A DNA stretch of 64,000 nucleotides from Tenacibaculum lutimaris (GTDB taxonomy: Bacteria; Bacteroidota; Bacteroidia; Flavobacteriales; Flavobacteriaceae). Every line of letters begins with the position of its first letter. The stretch's first letter is position 1. The notes beneath the pieces were generated by a model. It ran no database searches, had not been told where the DNA came from, and was given only the letters and a program-made list of their open reading frames with translations. A program made the translations under genes and the position numbers. The DNA is taken from contig NZ_RAQM01000007.1 in NCBI RefSeq assembly GCF_003610735.1, forward strand, positions 1-64,000. Direction: 5' to 3'. Positions 44,562 to 53,137 of this stretch are shown here, in pieces.

Positions 44562-45995
44562 TTATTTTTCTTCGGAAGGAGAATCGTCTTGATCGACAAC
44601 TTTTCCGTCACCATTCGGAAGTTCCTTTCCTTTTAAATAATCGGGTAATTGCATACCTGCCATATTGAACATTTCTTGCAGTGGCGGTACTGCATTGTAC
44701 ATTCCTGAAATAAAGTTAGATGTTGAGGTTTTTCCATCTTTTCCTCCTCCATTTTCCCAAACAGTAACTTTATCAATCTTAATGTTTTTAATAGCTTCTG
44801 ATTGTAACTTTACCAATTCAGGTAATTTATCAGCAATTAATAATAAAGCAGCGTTTTGAGAGTCATTACCAGCGGCTTGAACTATTTGATCTAAACCAGC
44901 TGCTTGTTTGGTTAATACTTCGTATAAACCTTGAGCTTCTGCTTGTGCTTTGAATAAGATAGCATCTGCCTCACCTTTTGCTTTTCTACGAATTCTTTCA
45001 GCTTCTGCCTCTGCATCAATTTCTACTTTTCGTTTATCAATCTCAGCAGGAACGATTACATCTGCCATTTGTGAAGAACGTTCTCTTTCAGCTCTGGCAA
45101 TTTCAGCTTCTTTCTCAGCAGCATACGATTCTTCTAAAGCTTTTGCTGATTGCACTTTTTCAGAAGCAATAGCTACTCTTTCAGCCTCAGCCTCTCTTTG
45201 ACGACGTAATGAGTCAGAGTTTGCAACGGCAATTTTTGCGGTGTTTTCACCATCTACAGCTTTTGCATTAGCAGCAGCAACTTGAGTTCTTTCATCTTGT
45301 ACTGCATTTGCTTCACCAATAGAACCGTCTCTATTTTTTTCAGCAACTGATTTACGTGCAGCGTTGATTGCATGCGCAGCAGCTTCTTTACCTAATGCTT
45401 CAATATATCCTGATTCGTCAACAATATCGGTAATGTTTACGTTGATTAATTTTAAACCAACCTTTTTTAATTCCGATTCAACACTTTGTGAAATGTTGGT
45501 TAAGAACTTATCTCTATCAGAGTTAATTTCTTCAATATCCATTGAAGCAACGACTAAACGTAATTGTCCAAAAATAATTTCTTTGGCTAATTCTTGAACA
45601 TCGTTCATTGCTAAACCAAGTAAACGTTCGGCAGCATTTTGCATTACTCCAGGTTCGGTAGAAACCCCAATGGTAAAACGTGAAGGCACGTTTACACGAA
45701 TATTTTGTTTAGAAAGTGCATTTACCAAGTTTACTTCGATAGAAATTGGTGTTAAGTCTAAAAACTCATAATCTTGAATTACAGGAAAGATAAATGCAGC
45801 ACCACCATGAATACATTTCGCTGATTGTCCGCCACCAACTTTACCATACACTACTAAAATTCTGTCGGAAGGACATCTTTTGTAGCGTTTTATTAAAGTA
45901 ACGAGTAAAATGAAAATAAATAGAATGGCAATAACAAGTCCTATAGGGCCTGCAAAACCAAAACCATCAATTTGTAATAATGTAAGTTTTAACAT
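44562..45995 (-). CDS. Flotillin-like SPFH/band-7 membrane scaffold protein
   Basis: The 477-residue protein has an N-terminal membrane segment (GPIGLVIAILFIFILLVTLI), a band-7/SPFH domain (about 35-215, CPSDRILVVYGKVGGGQSAKCIHGGAAFIFPVIQ) and a long Ala-Glu-rich coiled coil (about 230-370: repeats such as REAEAERVAIASEKVQSAK), then a C-terminal region ending in a polar tail. This is FloT/YuaG-type flotillin that organises membrane microdomains. The minus-strand start at 45995 (MLKLTLLQ) is preferred to a TTG two codons upstream. The NfeD-like partner gene lies nine bases upstream, the usual pairing. Confidence 0.93.
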   Translation of the reverse strand: MLKLTLLQIDGFGFAGPIGLVIAILFIFILLVTLIKRYKRCPSDRILVVYGKVGGGQSAKCIHGGAAFIFPVIQDYEFLDLTPISIEVNLVNALSKQNIRVNVPSRFTIGVSTEPGVMQNAAERLLGLAMNDVQELAKEIIFGQLRLVVASMDIEEINSDRDKFLTNISQSVESELKKVGLKLINVNITDIVDESGYIEALGKEAAAHAINAARKSVAEKNRDGSIGEANAVQDERTQVAAANAKAVDGENTAKIAVANSDSLRRQREAEAERVAIASEKVQSAKALEESYAAEKEAEIARAERERSSQMADVIVPAEIDKRKVEIDAEAEAERIRRKAKGEADAILFKAQAEAQGLYEVLTKQAAGLDQIVQAAGNDSQNAALLLIADKLPELVKLQSEAIKNIKIDKVTVWENGGGKDGKTSTSNFISGMYNAVPPLQEMFNMAGMQLPDYLKGKELPNGDGKVVDQDDSPSEEK

Positions 45996-46004
45996 AGTCA
46001 ATTT

Positions 46005-46577
46005 TTATTTTTGAGATTCAACAATTAATATTCCGTTAGAGGTAACTTCGATTACTTTTATAACCATACCTTGTGTTAAATCGGCATGATTATCTGTTAA
46101 GGCATCAAGTTCACGAAGTGAGTTTTGTACTTTTATATGTACTTTTCCCATTTTAGAGCGATTAGCTCCTACGGTTAAATACACTTCACCAATTTGGTTC
46201 AATGCATTTTTCATTTGTAAAGTACCGCTATCTGTTAGTTTACTAATATAGTAGAATAAGGTTGCCATGATAGTCATCATGATCAGCCCGCAGAAAACAG
46301 AAATAAGTAGTGTGATTGTATTAGAATTACCAGCATCCATACTGGCAATACCACTCCAACCAAAAATGGTAAAAAAGGCCACCATGTTTTTAAAGGTGAA
46401 AAACTGGAATCCGGCACCTGTATCGGCATCTATTTCAGTATCAATGTCACCAATATCATCAGTATCGGCACCTATAAAGCTGCCAATTAGTACAAAAACA
46501 AAAATTAGTGTAAAAACACCTGCTATTCCCCAATAAACTTGTTGAAAAGAGGTTAATTCAGAAAACCATTCCATCAT
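46005..46577 (-). CDS. NfeD-like membrane protein with OB-fold, flotillin partner
   Basis: The 190-residue protein has a first transmembrane segment (VYWGIAGVFTLIFVFVLIGSFIG), an acidic loop (DTDDIGDIDTEIDADTG), two more hydrophobic segments (about 50-115) and a C-terminal OB-fold (about 125-190, IGEVYLTVGANRSKMGKVHIKV and GMVIKVIEVTSNGILIVES). This resembles YqiJ/YuaF-type NfeD proteins, which are encoded with flotillins and shape the same membrane domains. It is the first gene of a two-gene operon. Confidence 0.88.
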   Translation of the reverse strand: MMEWFSELTSFQQVYWGIAGVFTLIFVFVLIGSFIGADTDDIGDIDTEIDADTGAGFQFFTFKNMVAFFTIFGWSGIASMDAGNSNTITLLISVFCGLIMMTIMATLFYYISKLTDSGTLQMKNALNQIGEVYLTVGANRSKMGKVHIKVQNSLRELDALTDNHADLTQGMVIKVIEVTSNGILIVESQK

Positions 46578-46724
46578 AAAGCAATTATTTAAATGAGTTA
46601 CTAAAAGTATATAAATTGCCTGAAATCGACAATTTTTATTTTGTTAATCAACTATCTAGGGGGAAGTCCACAAGGTACTCAAAGAAAGTGCTTTGTGGTA
46701 AGCTTCAGATAATTAAATCCTTGG

Positions 46725-47885
46725 CTATCGCCCTGCGATTAAAACGGAAACAGCATTTCCTCCAAAACCAACAGCATTTACTAGTATTTTATTGAGTTTC
46801 TTTGGAGTTTGTTGAGGTTCTGCAAAAGGAACTTCAATTACTTGTTGATGTTGTATCATTAACATTGCTAACTCTAAACTTAACAAGCCAGAAGCACCAA
46901 AAGTGTGACCAAGTTTCCATTTATTAGTAGTTAAAAAAGGAGTTTTGTTACAAAATACTTTTTGAATCGCATTAATTTCTGATTGATCTCCTTTAATGGT
47001 TCCTGGAGCATGCATTACGATAGCGTCTATTTCATCAGGAGAAATTGTTCCTAATGCCATTTTCATTGATTTTTGAAAACATTCAGCATCGGTAGTAACA
47101 GAAGTGTTGTGTTTTAAAACTTCTGTAGCATATCCAACTCCTTCAATAAATGCCAAAGCATTTTTTTTATTCCCTTTTTCTAAACAAAAAATAGAAGCAG
47201 CTTCACCCAAAACCATAGTGTTTTTGGTTTTGTTTAGGTCAAAAGCCTTACAGGGGTAGCCATTTTTTTCTTTGGAATATACTTTTAAGGCTTGCATTTG
47301 AGCAATGGTAAAGTCAGTTAGTGAAGCTTCACTAGCACCAATCATAAATTTTTCTGACATTCCTGATTGTAACCAAGCAATACCGTTTAATAAAGAGTGT
47401 AATCCAGTTGAGCAAGTTATAGAATGTGAAATTTCAGGACCATTGGTTTGTAAATCATGTGCTATCCAAGATGAAATATTACCTAAAGTAGTGGTTGGAG
47501 AGCTTAAGGTAGATGATTTACCTGTTGACAAAAACTCCTTGTGGTATTTTTCAAACAAAGAAGTTGCTCCTCGAGAAGAACCTATATTAATTCCGAAGTT
47601 ATCAGAAGCTTTCCAGTTTGTTTGTTCCATTGCTTTTCTAGCAACAAAAAGGGTGTACAAAACAGACGGATCTAAATTTTTGTATTTATTGTCAGACTTT
47701 CTAACATCTTCAATAGCATGTTTATCTTCATCAGGTAATTGTGCTACCCATGCTTTGGAATCTTCAAAGTCTTTAAAACTTAAAAAATGTTGATTATTTA
47801 GATAGTGCTCCCAAATTTTCTCAGGAGTACTTCCTAAGGCAGAAACAGAAGCAAATGATGTTATTGAGATGAGTTCTTTCAACAC
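46725..47885 (-). CDS. Beta-ketoacyl synthase (KAS I/II-like), near the biotin genes
   Basis: The 386-residue condensing enzyme has an intact Cys-His-His triad: Cys158 in SITCSTGLHS, His292 in VMHAPGTIKGD and His327 in WKLGHTFGASG. It is shorter than FabF (about 410) and lacks the usual RRVVVTG start, beginning instead with MLKELISITSFASVSALGS. No acyl-carrier protein or fab gene is adjacent. It lies between bioB and bioF-bioD-bioA on the same strand, so a role in making the pimeloyl chain of biotin is plausible; an ordinary fatty-acid or secondary-metabolite role remains possible. Confidence 0.85.
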   Translation of the reverse strand: MLKELISITSFASVSALGSTPEKIWEHYLNNQHFLSFKDFEDSKAWVAQLPDEDKHAIEDVRKSDNKYKNLDPSVLYTLFVARKAMEQTNWKASDNFGINIGSSRGATSLFEKYHKEFLSTGKSSTLSSPTTTLGNISSWIAHDLQTNGPEISHSITCSTGLHSLLNGIAWLQSGMSEKFMIGASEASLTDFTIAQMQALKVYSKEKNGYPCKAFDLNKTKNTMVLGEAASIFCLEKGNKKNALAFIEGVGYATEVLKHNTSVTTDAECFQKSMKMALGTISPDEIDAIVMHAPGTIKGDQSEINAIQKVFCNKTPFLTTNKWKLGHTFGASGLLSLELAMLMIQHQQVIEVPFAEPQQTPKKLNKILVNAVGFGGNAVSVLIAGR

Positions 47886-47970
47886 GATAAAATTTCAGCA
47901 AAAATAAAGGTAAAATCAAGTATTCTAAAGAAAATAAAAATATTTATCTTGGTATAAAATTATTAAAGTT

Positions 47971-48408
47971 ATGAGCGAACAAAGACAAAAAAGTTGGTTT
48001 GGAAGAAATTGGTTGTGGTTTATACCATTAACAGGATGTTTAGGATTTATTTTATTAATTGTTTTAGGTGTAGGAGCGGCATTTTTTGGAGTATCAAACA
48101 TGATAAATAACGCAACTCCTGTAGAATATGCGATAGAGCTAGCAGCCAAAAATGAATTGGTTATTAAAAACTTAGGAGAGCCGATTGAGAAATACGGGAT
48201 TCCTTCAGGAAATATTTCGCTTACAAATGATGATGGAGATGTTGATTTTTCTATTCCAATACGAGGAAGTATAGGAGAAGGAACTTTAGTTATTAGAGGA
48301 ATTAAAATAGATGGTGAATGGGTTTATGAAGATTTGTACGTTCGAATTAGAGATACCCAAGAAGAGATTAATTTGTTAGAAAAGGAAAAAGTTCTAGAGG
48401 CTATCTAG
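47971..48408 (+). CDS. Coa1-like cytochrome oxidase assembly family protein
   Basis: The 145-residue protein has a short basic N-terminus (SEQRQKSWFGRNWLWF), one transmembrane helix (LTGCLGFILLIVLGVGAAFFG) and a soluble domain matching the Coa1 family: VEYAIELAAKNELVIKNLGEPIEKYGIPSGNIS and DVDFSIPIRGSIGEGTLVIRG. In yeast, Coa1 helps assemble cytochrome c oxidase; bacterial members are uncharacterised. Its last 15 bases overlap the end of bioA on the other strand. Confidence 0.82.
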   Translation: MSEQRQKSWFGRNWLWFIPLTGCLGFILLIVLGVGAAFFGVSNMINNATPVEYAIELAAKNELVIKNLGEPIEKYGIPSGNISLTNDDGDVDFSIPIRGSIGEGTLVIRGIKIDGEWVYEDLYVRIRDTQEEINLLEKEKVLEAI

Positions 48409-48416
48409 AACTTTTT
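48386..48416. terminator. Palindromic terminator inside overlapping gene ends
   Basis: AAAAAGTTCTAGA (48386-48398) and its exact complement (48404-48416) flank GGCTA. The stop codons of both convergent genes lie in its arms (plus TAG 48406-48408, minus TAG 48394-48396), and A- and T-runs close both sides. Confidence 0.82.
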
Positions 48417-49659
48417 CTATACTTGTATATATTTTGTTAAGTTGTTCCTTTGTGATAACATAGGGAGGTTGAATGTAAACGGTGTTTCCTAATGGTCTTA
48501 AGAAAACCCCTTCATTCATAAAAGATTTTAAAAGCTGGTCACGCAACGTTCCATAACGACCAGAATTGGTGTTTAAATCAATAGCTAAAATAACTCCTTT
48601 GACTCTTGTTGAATTTACTTTTGGATGACTTTCTATTTTTTTGGCAAAAGTTTTATTAGACTTTTCAATAAACTGAATATTGTTCTGGATTTCTTGAGCT
48701 TTCAAAAGCTCAATACTCGCTAGTGCAGCACTACAAGCTATTGGATTCGCAGAATAAGTATGACAATGAAAAAAACCTTTGGAAATATCATTGCCTAAAA
48801 AAGCAGTGTAAATTTCTTCAGTACAAGAAGTAATTGACATAGGAACTAAACCAGCCGTCAGTGCTTTACTTAAACATATAATATCTGGTTTTGTAGCAAT
48901 TTCATCAGAAGCAAAATTGTTACCTGTTTTTCCAAAACCAGTCATTACTTCATCTGCGATGGTAAGAATATTATTGCTTTTGCAAACCTCCAAGATGTTG
49001 TTTAGATCTTCGGCCTTATGAATTTTCATTCCAGCAGCTCCTTGAACTAAAGGTTCATAAATGAATCCAGCAACATTGTGTTCTGAAATAACCTGTTGTA
49101 ATTTTTGTGCAATAGCCTCATTGTTTTCTCCATTCGGAACAGGAATACGCTGAATATCCATTAAGAAATCTTCAAAAGGGCCATTATACACAGATAACCC
49201 AGAAACAGACATGGCTCCAAATGTATCGCCATGAAACCCGTCTTCAAAAGCAATAAAAGTGTTGCGTTTTTCTCCCTTATTAAAATAGTATTGCAAAGCC
49301 ATTTTAATTCCCGCCTCTACAGCAGTAGACCCATTATCATTAAAAAAGATTCTATTTTGATTCTCAGGAAGAATTTTGATCAATTCTTCTGATAATTTTA
49401 CCGCAGGTTCATGGGTAAAATCGCTAAACATAATCTGATCTAAGGTTTGCATTTGTTGGTAAACACGACTGGTGATAAAATCGTTACAGTGCCCAAACAT
49501 GCAGGTGTACCAAGAGGAAATAGCATCGATATATTCATTACCATGCTCGTCGGTTAGTATACATCCTTTTGCTTTTATAATTCCTAAACTATCAGGGTGT
49601 GTTTGGTGTTGTTTTAGTGGGTGCCACAAATGTTTTTTATCTCTTTCGGTTAAAGTCAT
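48394..49659 (-). CDS. bioA: Adenosylmethionine-8-amino-7-oxononanoate aminotransferase
   Basis: BioA transfers an amino group from SAM to KAPA, giving DAPA, the second biotin ring-assembly step. The 421-residue class III PLP aminotransferase has the BioA-type start LWHPLKQHQTHPD, NDNGSTAVEAGIKMALQYYF, EDGFHGDTFGAMSVSG, TIADEVMTGFGKTG and the PLP lysine in ICLSKALTAGLVPM. It overlaps bioD by four bases, so bioF-bioD-bioA are translationally coupled. Its 3' end overlaps the Coa1-like gene. Confidence 0.96.
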   Translation of the reverse strand: MTLTERDKKHLWHPLKQHQTHPDSLGIIKAKGCILTDEHGNEYIDAISSWYTCMFGHCNDFITSRVYQQMQTLDQIMFSDFTHEPAVKLSEELIKILPENQNRIFFNDNGSTAVEAGIKMALQYYFNKGEKRNTFIAFEDGFHGDTFGAMSVSGLSVYNGPFEDFLMDIQRIPVPNGENNEAIAQKLQQVISEHNVAGFIYEPLVQGAAGMKIHKAEDLNNILEVCKSNNILTIADEVMTGFGKTGNNFASDEIATKPDIICLSKALTAGLVPMSITSCTEEIYTAFLGNDISKGFFHCHTYSANPIACSAALASIELLKAQEIQNNIQFIEKSNKTFAKKIESHPKVNSTRVKGVILAIDLNTNSGRYGTLRDQLLKSFMNEGVFLRPLGNTVYIQPPYVITKEQLNKIYTSIEKVLDSL

Positions 49660-50270
49660 AAATTTTCTTTGAATTTATCGGCGTATTCTTTAATCACATT
49701 TTTATCAAAATAAGGTTCTTCTTCAATACGTCCAATTACAGGAACCGTAGTCATTTTTTTGATAATATCTTCGGTGGTTTTGTGTTCGTTTCCTGAGAAA
49801 ACTAATGAAACATCAAAACCTTTTTCCTTCAATAAGTTTACTGTTAGTAGTGTATGATTGATGCTTCCTAAATAATGACGAGAAACAACAATTACTTTAT
49901 AATCTGGTTTTATAACATCCAATAATGTGTTTTTATCATTCAAAGGAACTAATAGTCCACCTGCACCTTCAATAACTAAATGGTTTTTTGTTGAAGGTTC
50001 TTTTGTGTTGTCAATTTCAATGGTAATTCCATCAATTTCAGCAGCAGCATGCGGACTCATTGGTGTTTTTAAAGCATATGAGTTTGGGTGAAAAACAGTT
50101 TTTGAATTTGAAATGAGTTTTTTAACCTTATGAGTGTCAGAATATTCTAAATCTCCCGATTGAATAGGTTTCCAATAATCAGCTTCTAAAGCTTCTGTTA
50201 TGATTGCAGAAGCCACAGTTTTACCTACTTCTGTTGAAATTCCTGTAATAAAATATTTTTGTTGTTTCAT
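49656..50270 (-). CDS. bioD: Dethiobiotin synthetase
   Basis: BioD closes the ureido ring of dethiobiotin from DAPA, CO2 and ATP. The 204-residue protein has the P-loop GISTEVGKT (residues 10-18), Lys in YWKPIQSGDLE, TPMSPHAAAEIDG and EGAGGLLVPLN, all characteristic. It is slightly shorter than E. coli BioD (225). It overlaps both bioF and bioA by four bases, the middle gene of a coupled trio. Confidence 0.96.
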   Translation of the reverse strand: MKQQKYFITGISTEVGKTVASAIITEALEADYWKPIQSGDLEYSDTHKVKKLISNSKTVFHPNSYALKTPMSPHAAAEIDGITIEIDNTKEPSTKNHLVIEGAGGLLVPLNDKNTLLDVIKPDYKVIVVSRHYLGSINHTLLTVNLLKEKGFDVSLVFSGNEHKTTEDIIKKMTTVPVIGRIEEEPYFDKNVIKEYADKFKENL

Positions 50271-51397
50271 GATGTTACAAAAGTAGCAAGCTTCTCTAAA
50301 ACATCGGTAATTTCTTCTTTAGAATTATATGCGTGTAAACAAAAACGTAAACGTTCTTGATTTAAAGGAACGGTAGGTGATAAAATGGGTTTTACTTCAA
50401 AACCGCTTTTTTGTAATTGTAAGGCAATGTTTTTTACGCGTTCATTTCCTGAAATAACACAACAATGTATGGCAGAAGAACTTTCAATAAAACTTAATTG
50501 TAGTCTGTTTGATTCTGAAATGAAATGTTGAATATTTTCTTGTAGTTTCTGTAGGGAGTTACTAAAAGTTAATTCTTCGTAAGCAATCTTTATGGTAGCT
50601 AAAGCATGAGGAGACAAACCAGTAGTATAAATAAAACTACGGGCAAAATTTACAAGGTATTGTTGTAATTGTTCACTTCCTAAAATAGCTGCTCCATGAC
50701 ATCCTAAACCTTTTCCGAAAGTGATAATTCGAGCGAAAACGACATTTTCTAATTGCAGTTTTTGAATTAATCCAAAGCTAAAAACGCCTAAGGCATGCGC
50801 TTCATCTATAACTAAATGTGTGTTGGTTTGTTTGTTAATTAGTTGTGATATTGCTATCAAGTCAGGAGAATCTCCGTCCATCGAAAAAACAGATTCGGTA
50901 ACCACATAAATTTCTAAGTCATTATGATGAACTCGTTTTAGGAGCTCTTCAAGATGAGTTAAATCGTTATGCTTAAACTTAAACGATTTCGCATTGGATA
51001 GTTGTATGCCGTCTCGTATGGATGCGTGAATAAACTCATCATATAAAATGATATCACCGCGTTGAGGTACTGAAGCAAAAAAACCGATGTTGGCGTCGTA
51101 ACCAGAATTAAAAACTAAAGCTGTTTCAGAATTATGAAGTTTTGCTAGTTGTTTTTCAACTTCAGTATAGGGTTTATGATTTCCTGAAAGTAGGCGAGAA
51201 CCCGTTGCGCCATTAATTTTACTGTTATTATCAACTAAAAATTGATGTGTTTTATTAAAAATAACTTCAGATTTAGCAAACCCTAAGTAATCGTTTGAAG
51301 AAAAATCGATAAGCGAGTTTTCTTTACCAAGTTTTCTTAGAGAGTTTTGTGCTACTCGTTGTGAAATTTTTTGCTGTAGTTTCTTAGGAAATTGCAT
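50267..51397 (-). CDS. bioF: 8-amino-7-oxononanoate synthase
   Basis: BioF condenses pimeloyl-ACP or -CoA with alanine to KAPA. The 376-residue alpha-oxoamine synthase has LIDFSSNDYLGFAKS, GATGSRLLSGNHKPYTEVE, DIILYDEFIHASIRDG, VTESVFSMDGDSPDL, VIDEAHALGVFS, and the PLP lysine in TFGKGLGCHGAAI. Its paralogue Kbl lies at 22515-23708; the SNDYLGF start and its operon with bioD and bioA identify this as BioF. It is the first gene of the trio and diverges from the symporter operon. No bioC or bioH is nearby. Confidence 0.95.
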   Translation of the reverse strand: MQFPKKLQQKISQRVAQNSLRKLGKENSLIDFSSNDYLGFAKSEVIFNKTHQFLVDNNSKINGATGSRLLSGNHKPYTEVEKQLAKLHNSETALVFNSGYDANIGFFASVPQRGDIILYDEFIHASIRDGIQLSNAKSFKFKHNDLTHLEELLKRVHHNDLEIYVVTESVFSMDGDSPDLIAISQLINKQTNTHLVIDEAHALGVFSFGLIQKLQLENVVFARIITFGKGLGCHGAAILGSEQLQQYLVNFARSFIYTTGLSPHALATIKIAYEELTFSNSLQKLQENIQHFISESNRLQLSFIESSSAIHCCVISGNERVKNIALQLQKSGFEVKPILSPTVPLNQERLRFCLHAYNSKEEITDVLEKLATFVTS

Positions 51398-51469
51398 AGT
51401 GTAAAAATAAAGAAGTACTTTTTATATTGTGACTATTTAATTAGAAAACTTAATATAAGAGTGAAAGTC

Positions 51470-51491
51470 TTTTTTTAATAAAGTCTCACTT
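51470..51491 (+). promoter_or_regulatory. Regulatory box A upstream of the symporter operon
   Basis: Seven T then AATAAAGTCTCACTT; the core AAAGTCTCACTT is at 51480-51491. The same 22 bases recur at 51535-51556. A TACTTTTG -7 element follows six bases later. Confidence 0.55.
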
Positions 51492-51496
51492 TTAAT

Positions 51497-51504
51497 TACT
51501 TTTG
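51497..51504 (+). promoter_or_regulatory. Candidate -7 element of the symporter operon
   Basis: TACTTTTG matches TAnnTTTG and follows box A directly, which puts the box over the -33 region. Confidence 0.45.
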
Positions 51505-51534
51505 TTTTAAAAAGGAAAAGTACTAATATTTTGT

Positions 51535-51556
51535 TTTTTTTAATAAAGTCTCACTT
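51535..51556 (+). promoter_or_regulatory. Regulatory box B, direct repeat of box A
   Basis: The core AAAGTCTCACTT is at 51545-51556, exactly 65 bases after box A, with the same T-run before it. It lies about 70 bases before the symporter start. Confidence 0.55.
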
Positions 51557-51628
51557 AAATAAGGTTAAATTTATCAACTATAATGTTCTAAAGTTTTTTT
51601 ATTTGTTTTTTAACAGATCTTATAATTT

Positions 51629-53137
51629 ATGATAGCGTCAGAAAAGTTAGTAACTTACATGTATGTTTTGTTAGCAGTTTATGCTGCTATAATTTTATAT
51701 TTCGTAGTACGTGGTGCGCGAAAGAATACAAATATAAAGGATTACGCTGTCGGAAATATAGGTTTTCCTGCTTGGGTTGTAGGGTTGTCATTAGCGGCTT
51801 CTATGACAAGTGCTGCTACCTTTATTATCAATCCTGGGTTTATTGCATTATATGGTGTTTCAGGAGTAATTTCTTTTGCAATTGTTCTGCCAATAGCAGC
51901 ATTTATTTCGTTAATTGTTTTTACAAAAGGGTTTGCAAAATATGGTAGTACTGTAAAGGCAACCACTATGGCGCAGTGGATTGGGAAGCGTTACGAAAGT
52001 AAAAACTATGCTTTTTTCTTTGGAATCATAGCATTGTTACTCATTACGTTTATCGTTTTAATTAATGTTGGGCTTACTCAGGTAATCTCTAAAGCATTAA
52101 ATGCAGAGCCTTTTTATGTGTTAATGGGGATTGTTGCATTTGTTTTTGGATATATGATGTTTGGAGGAGCGAATTCTATGGTATATACAAATACTATTCA
52201 AGCTATTATAATGTTTATAGTTGCGTTGATTTTACTAGGATCTGGTTTTGAATTTTTTAAAGGAGGATTTGGTGGTTTTATGAATAAATTATCAAGTATT
52301 GATCCTAATTTAACGAAGCCTACAAATTCAACAAGTTTTTTATTTAGAGATTATTTTGAAATAATTGTTACACAGATAATTATTGGAGTGGCGATTGTTT
52401 GTCAGCCACATATTATTACCAAATCACTGTTGCTAAAAGATGCTAAAAAAATTAACAATTACTTGTTTAGTGGAATTGTGTTTATGATTGTATTCTTTTT
52501 GGTAGTTATTGTAGGCTTATATGCAAGAATAAGTTTCCCAGATTTAACAGTTGATGGAAGGGTATTAAAAATGGATGAAATTATACCAACGTATGTAGTA
52601 GCTAAGTTTTCTGTTGGGGTGGGTCTAATTATAGTTGTGGGGCTTATTTCAGCAGGACTTTCTACGTTGGAAAGTTTAATACAATCGTTGTCAATCACAA
52701 TTACTTCAGATATACTTGAGCCTATTTTTAAAGATAAGATAGGTGAAAATACAATTGCAGTAAATAAAATAGTAATTGTCATTTTAGCTATCGTAAGCTT
52801 TTTATTGAGTTGGGAGCAGATTAAAAATCCAGATGTGAGTGTGGCAATCTTCGCGCAAAATGGAGTGTATGCTTATTTTGCAGCAGCATTTGTACCTGTA
52901 TTGTTTGGAACTTTTTTGAAAAATGTGTCAGTAAGGTCCGTTTTTATAGCGAGTATTACTGCCATTGTAGTGCATTTTGGTATTTATTATGGTAGGCTTA
53001 CACCTTACATGCAAGAGCCTGTGAACAACCCAGGAGTTTCTGCTGCTTTTGGTATAGTTGCATCACTTGTAGTGGGGTATATATTTTATAAATTAGACGC
53101 TAAAAAAACAAATGAGCACGTTAAACTGGATAGCTAA
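51629..53137 (+). CDS. Sodium/solute symporter (SSS family)
   Basis: The 502-residue integral membrane protein has about 13 transmembrane segments in the SSS/LeuT-fold order: YMYVLLAVYAAIILYFVV, then DYAVGNIGFPAWVVGLSLAASMTSAATFI, PGFIALYGVSG and SAGLSTLESLIQSLSITITSDIL. The family couples Na+ to import of small organics such as monocarboxylates, pantothenate, proline or sugars; the substrate is not fixed by sequence. It is first of a seven-gene plus-strand unit ending in 3-hydroxybutyrate dehydrogenase, so a short hydroxy- or keto-acid is a sensible guess. The next gene starts 26 bases inside it. Two copies of a 22-base box lie upstream. Confidence 0.92.
   Translation: MIASEKLVTYMYVLLAVYAAIILYFVVRGARKNTNIKDYAVGNIGFPAWVVGLSLAASMTSAATFIINPGFIALYGVSGVISFAIVLPIAAFISLIVFTKGFAKYGSTVKATTMAQWIGKRYESKNYAFFFGIIALLLITFIVLINVGLTQVISKALNAEPFYVLMGIVAFVFGYMMFGGANSMVYTNTIQAIIMFIVALILLGSGFEFFKGGFGGFMNKLSSIDPNLTKPTNSTSFLFRDYFEIIVTQIIIGVAIVCQPHIITKSLLLKDAKKINNYLFSGIVFMIVFFLVVIVGLYARISFPDLTVDGRVLKMDEIIPTYVVAKFSVGVGLIIVVGLISAGLSTLESLIQSLSITITSDILEPIFKDKIGENTIAVNKIVIVILAIVSFLLSWEQIKNPDVSVAIFAQNGVYAYFAAAFVPVLFGTFLKNVSVRSVFIASITAIVVHFGIYYGRLTPYMQEPVNNPGVSAAFGIVASLVVGYIFYKLDAKKTNEHVKLDS

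Noticed and set aside
46668..46698. CCACAA / TTGTGG inverted repeat in the gap after the ketosynthase gene
   Set aside because: Only six base pairs with a 19-base loop and no T-run; too weak to call a terminator or structured RNA.
47305..47793. 162-codon plus-strand open frame inside the ketosynthase gene
   Set aside because: It is antisense to a gene with an intact catalytic triad and shows no domain.
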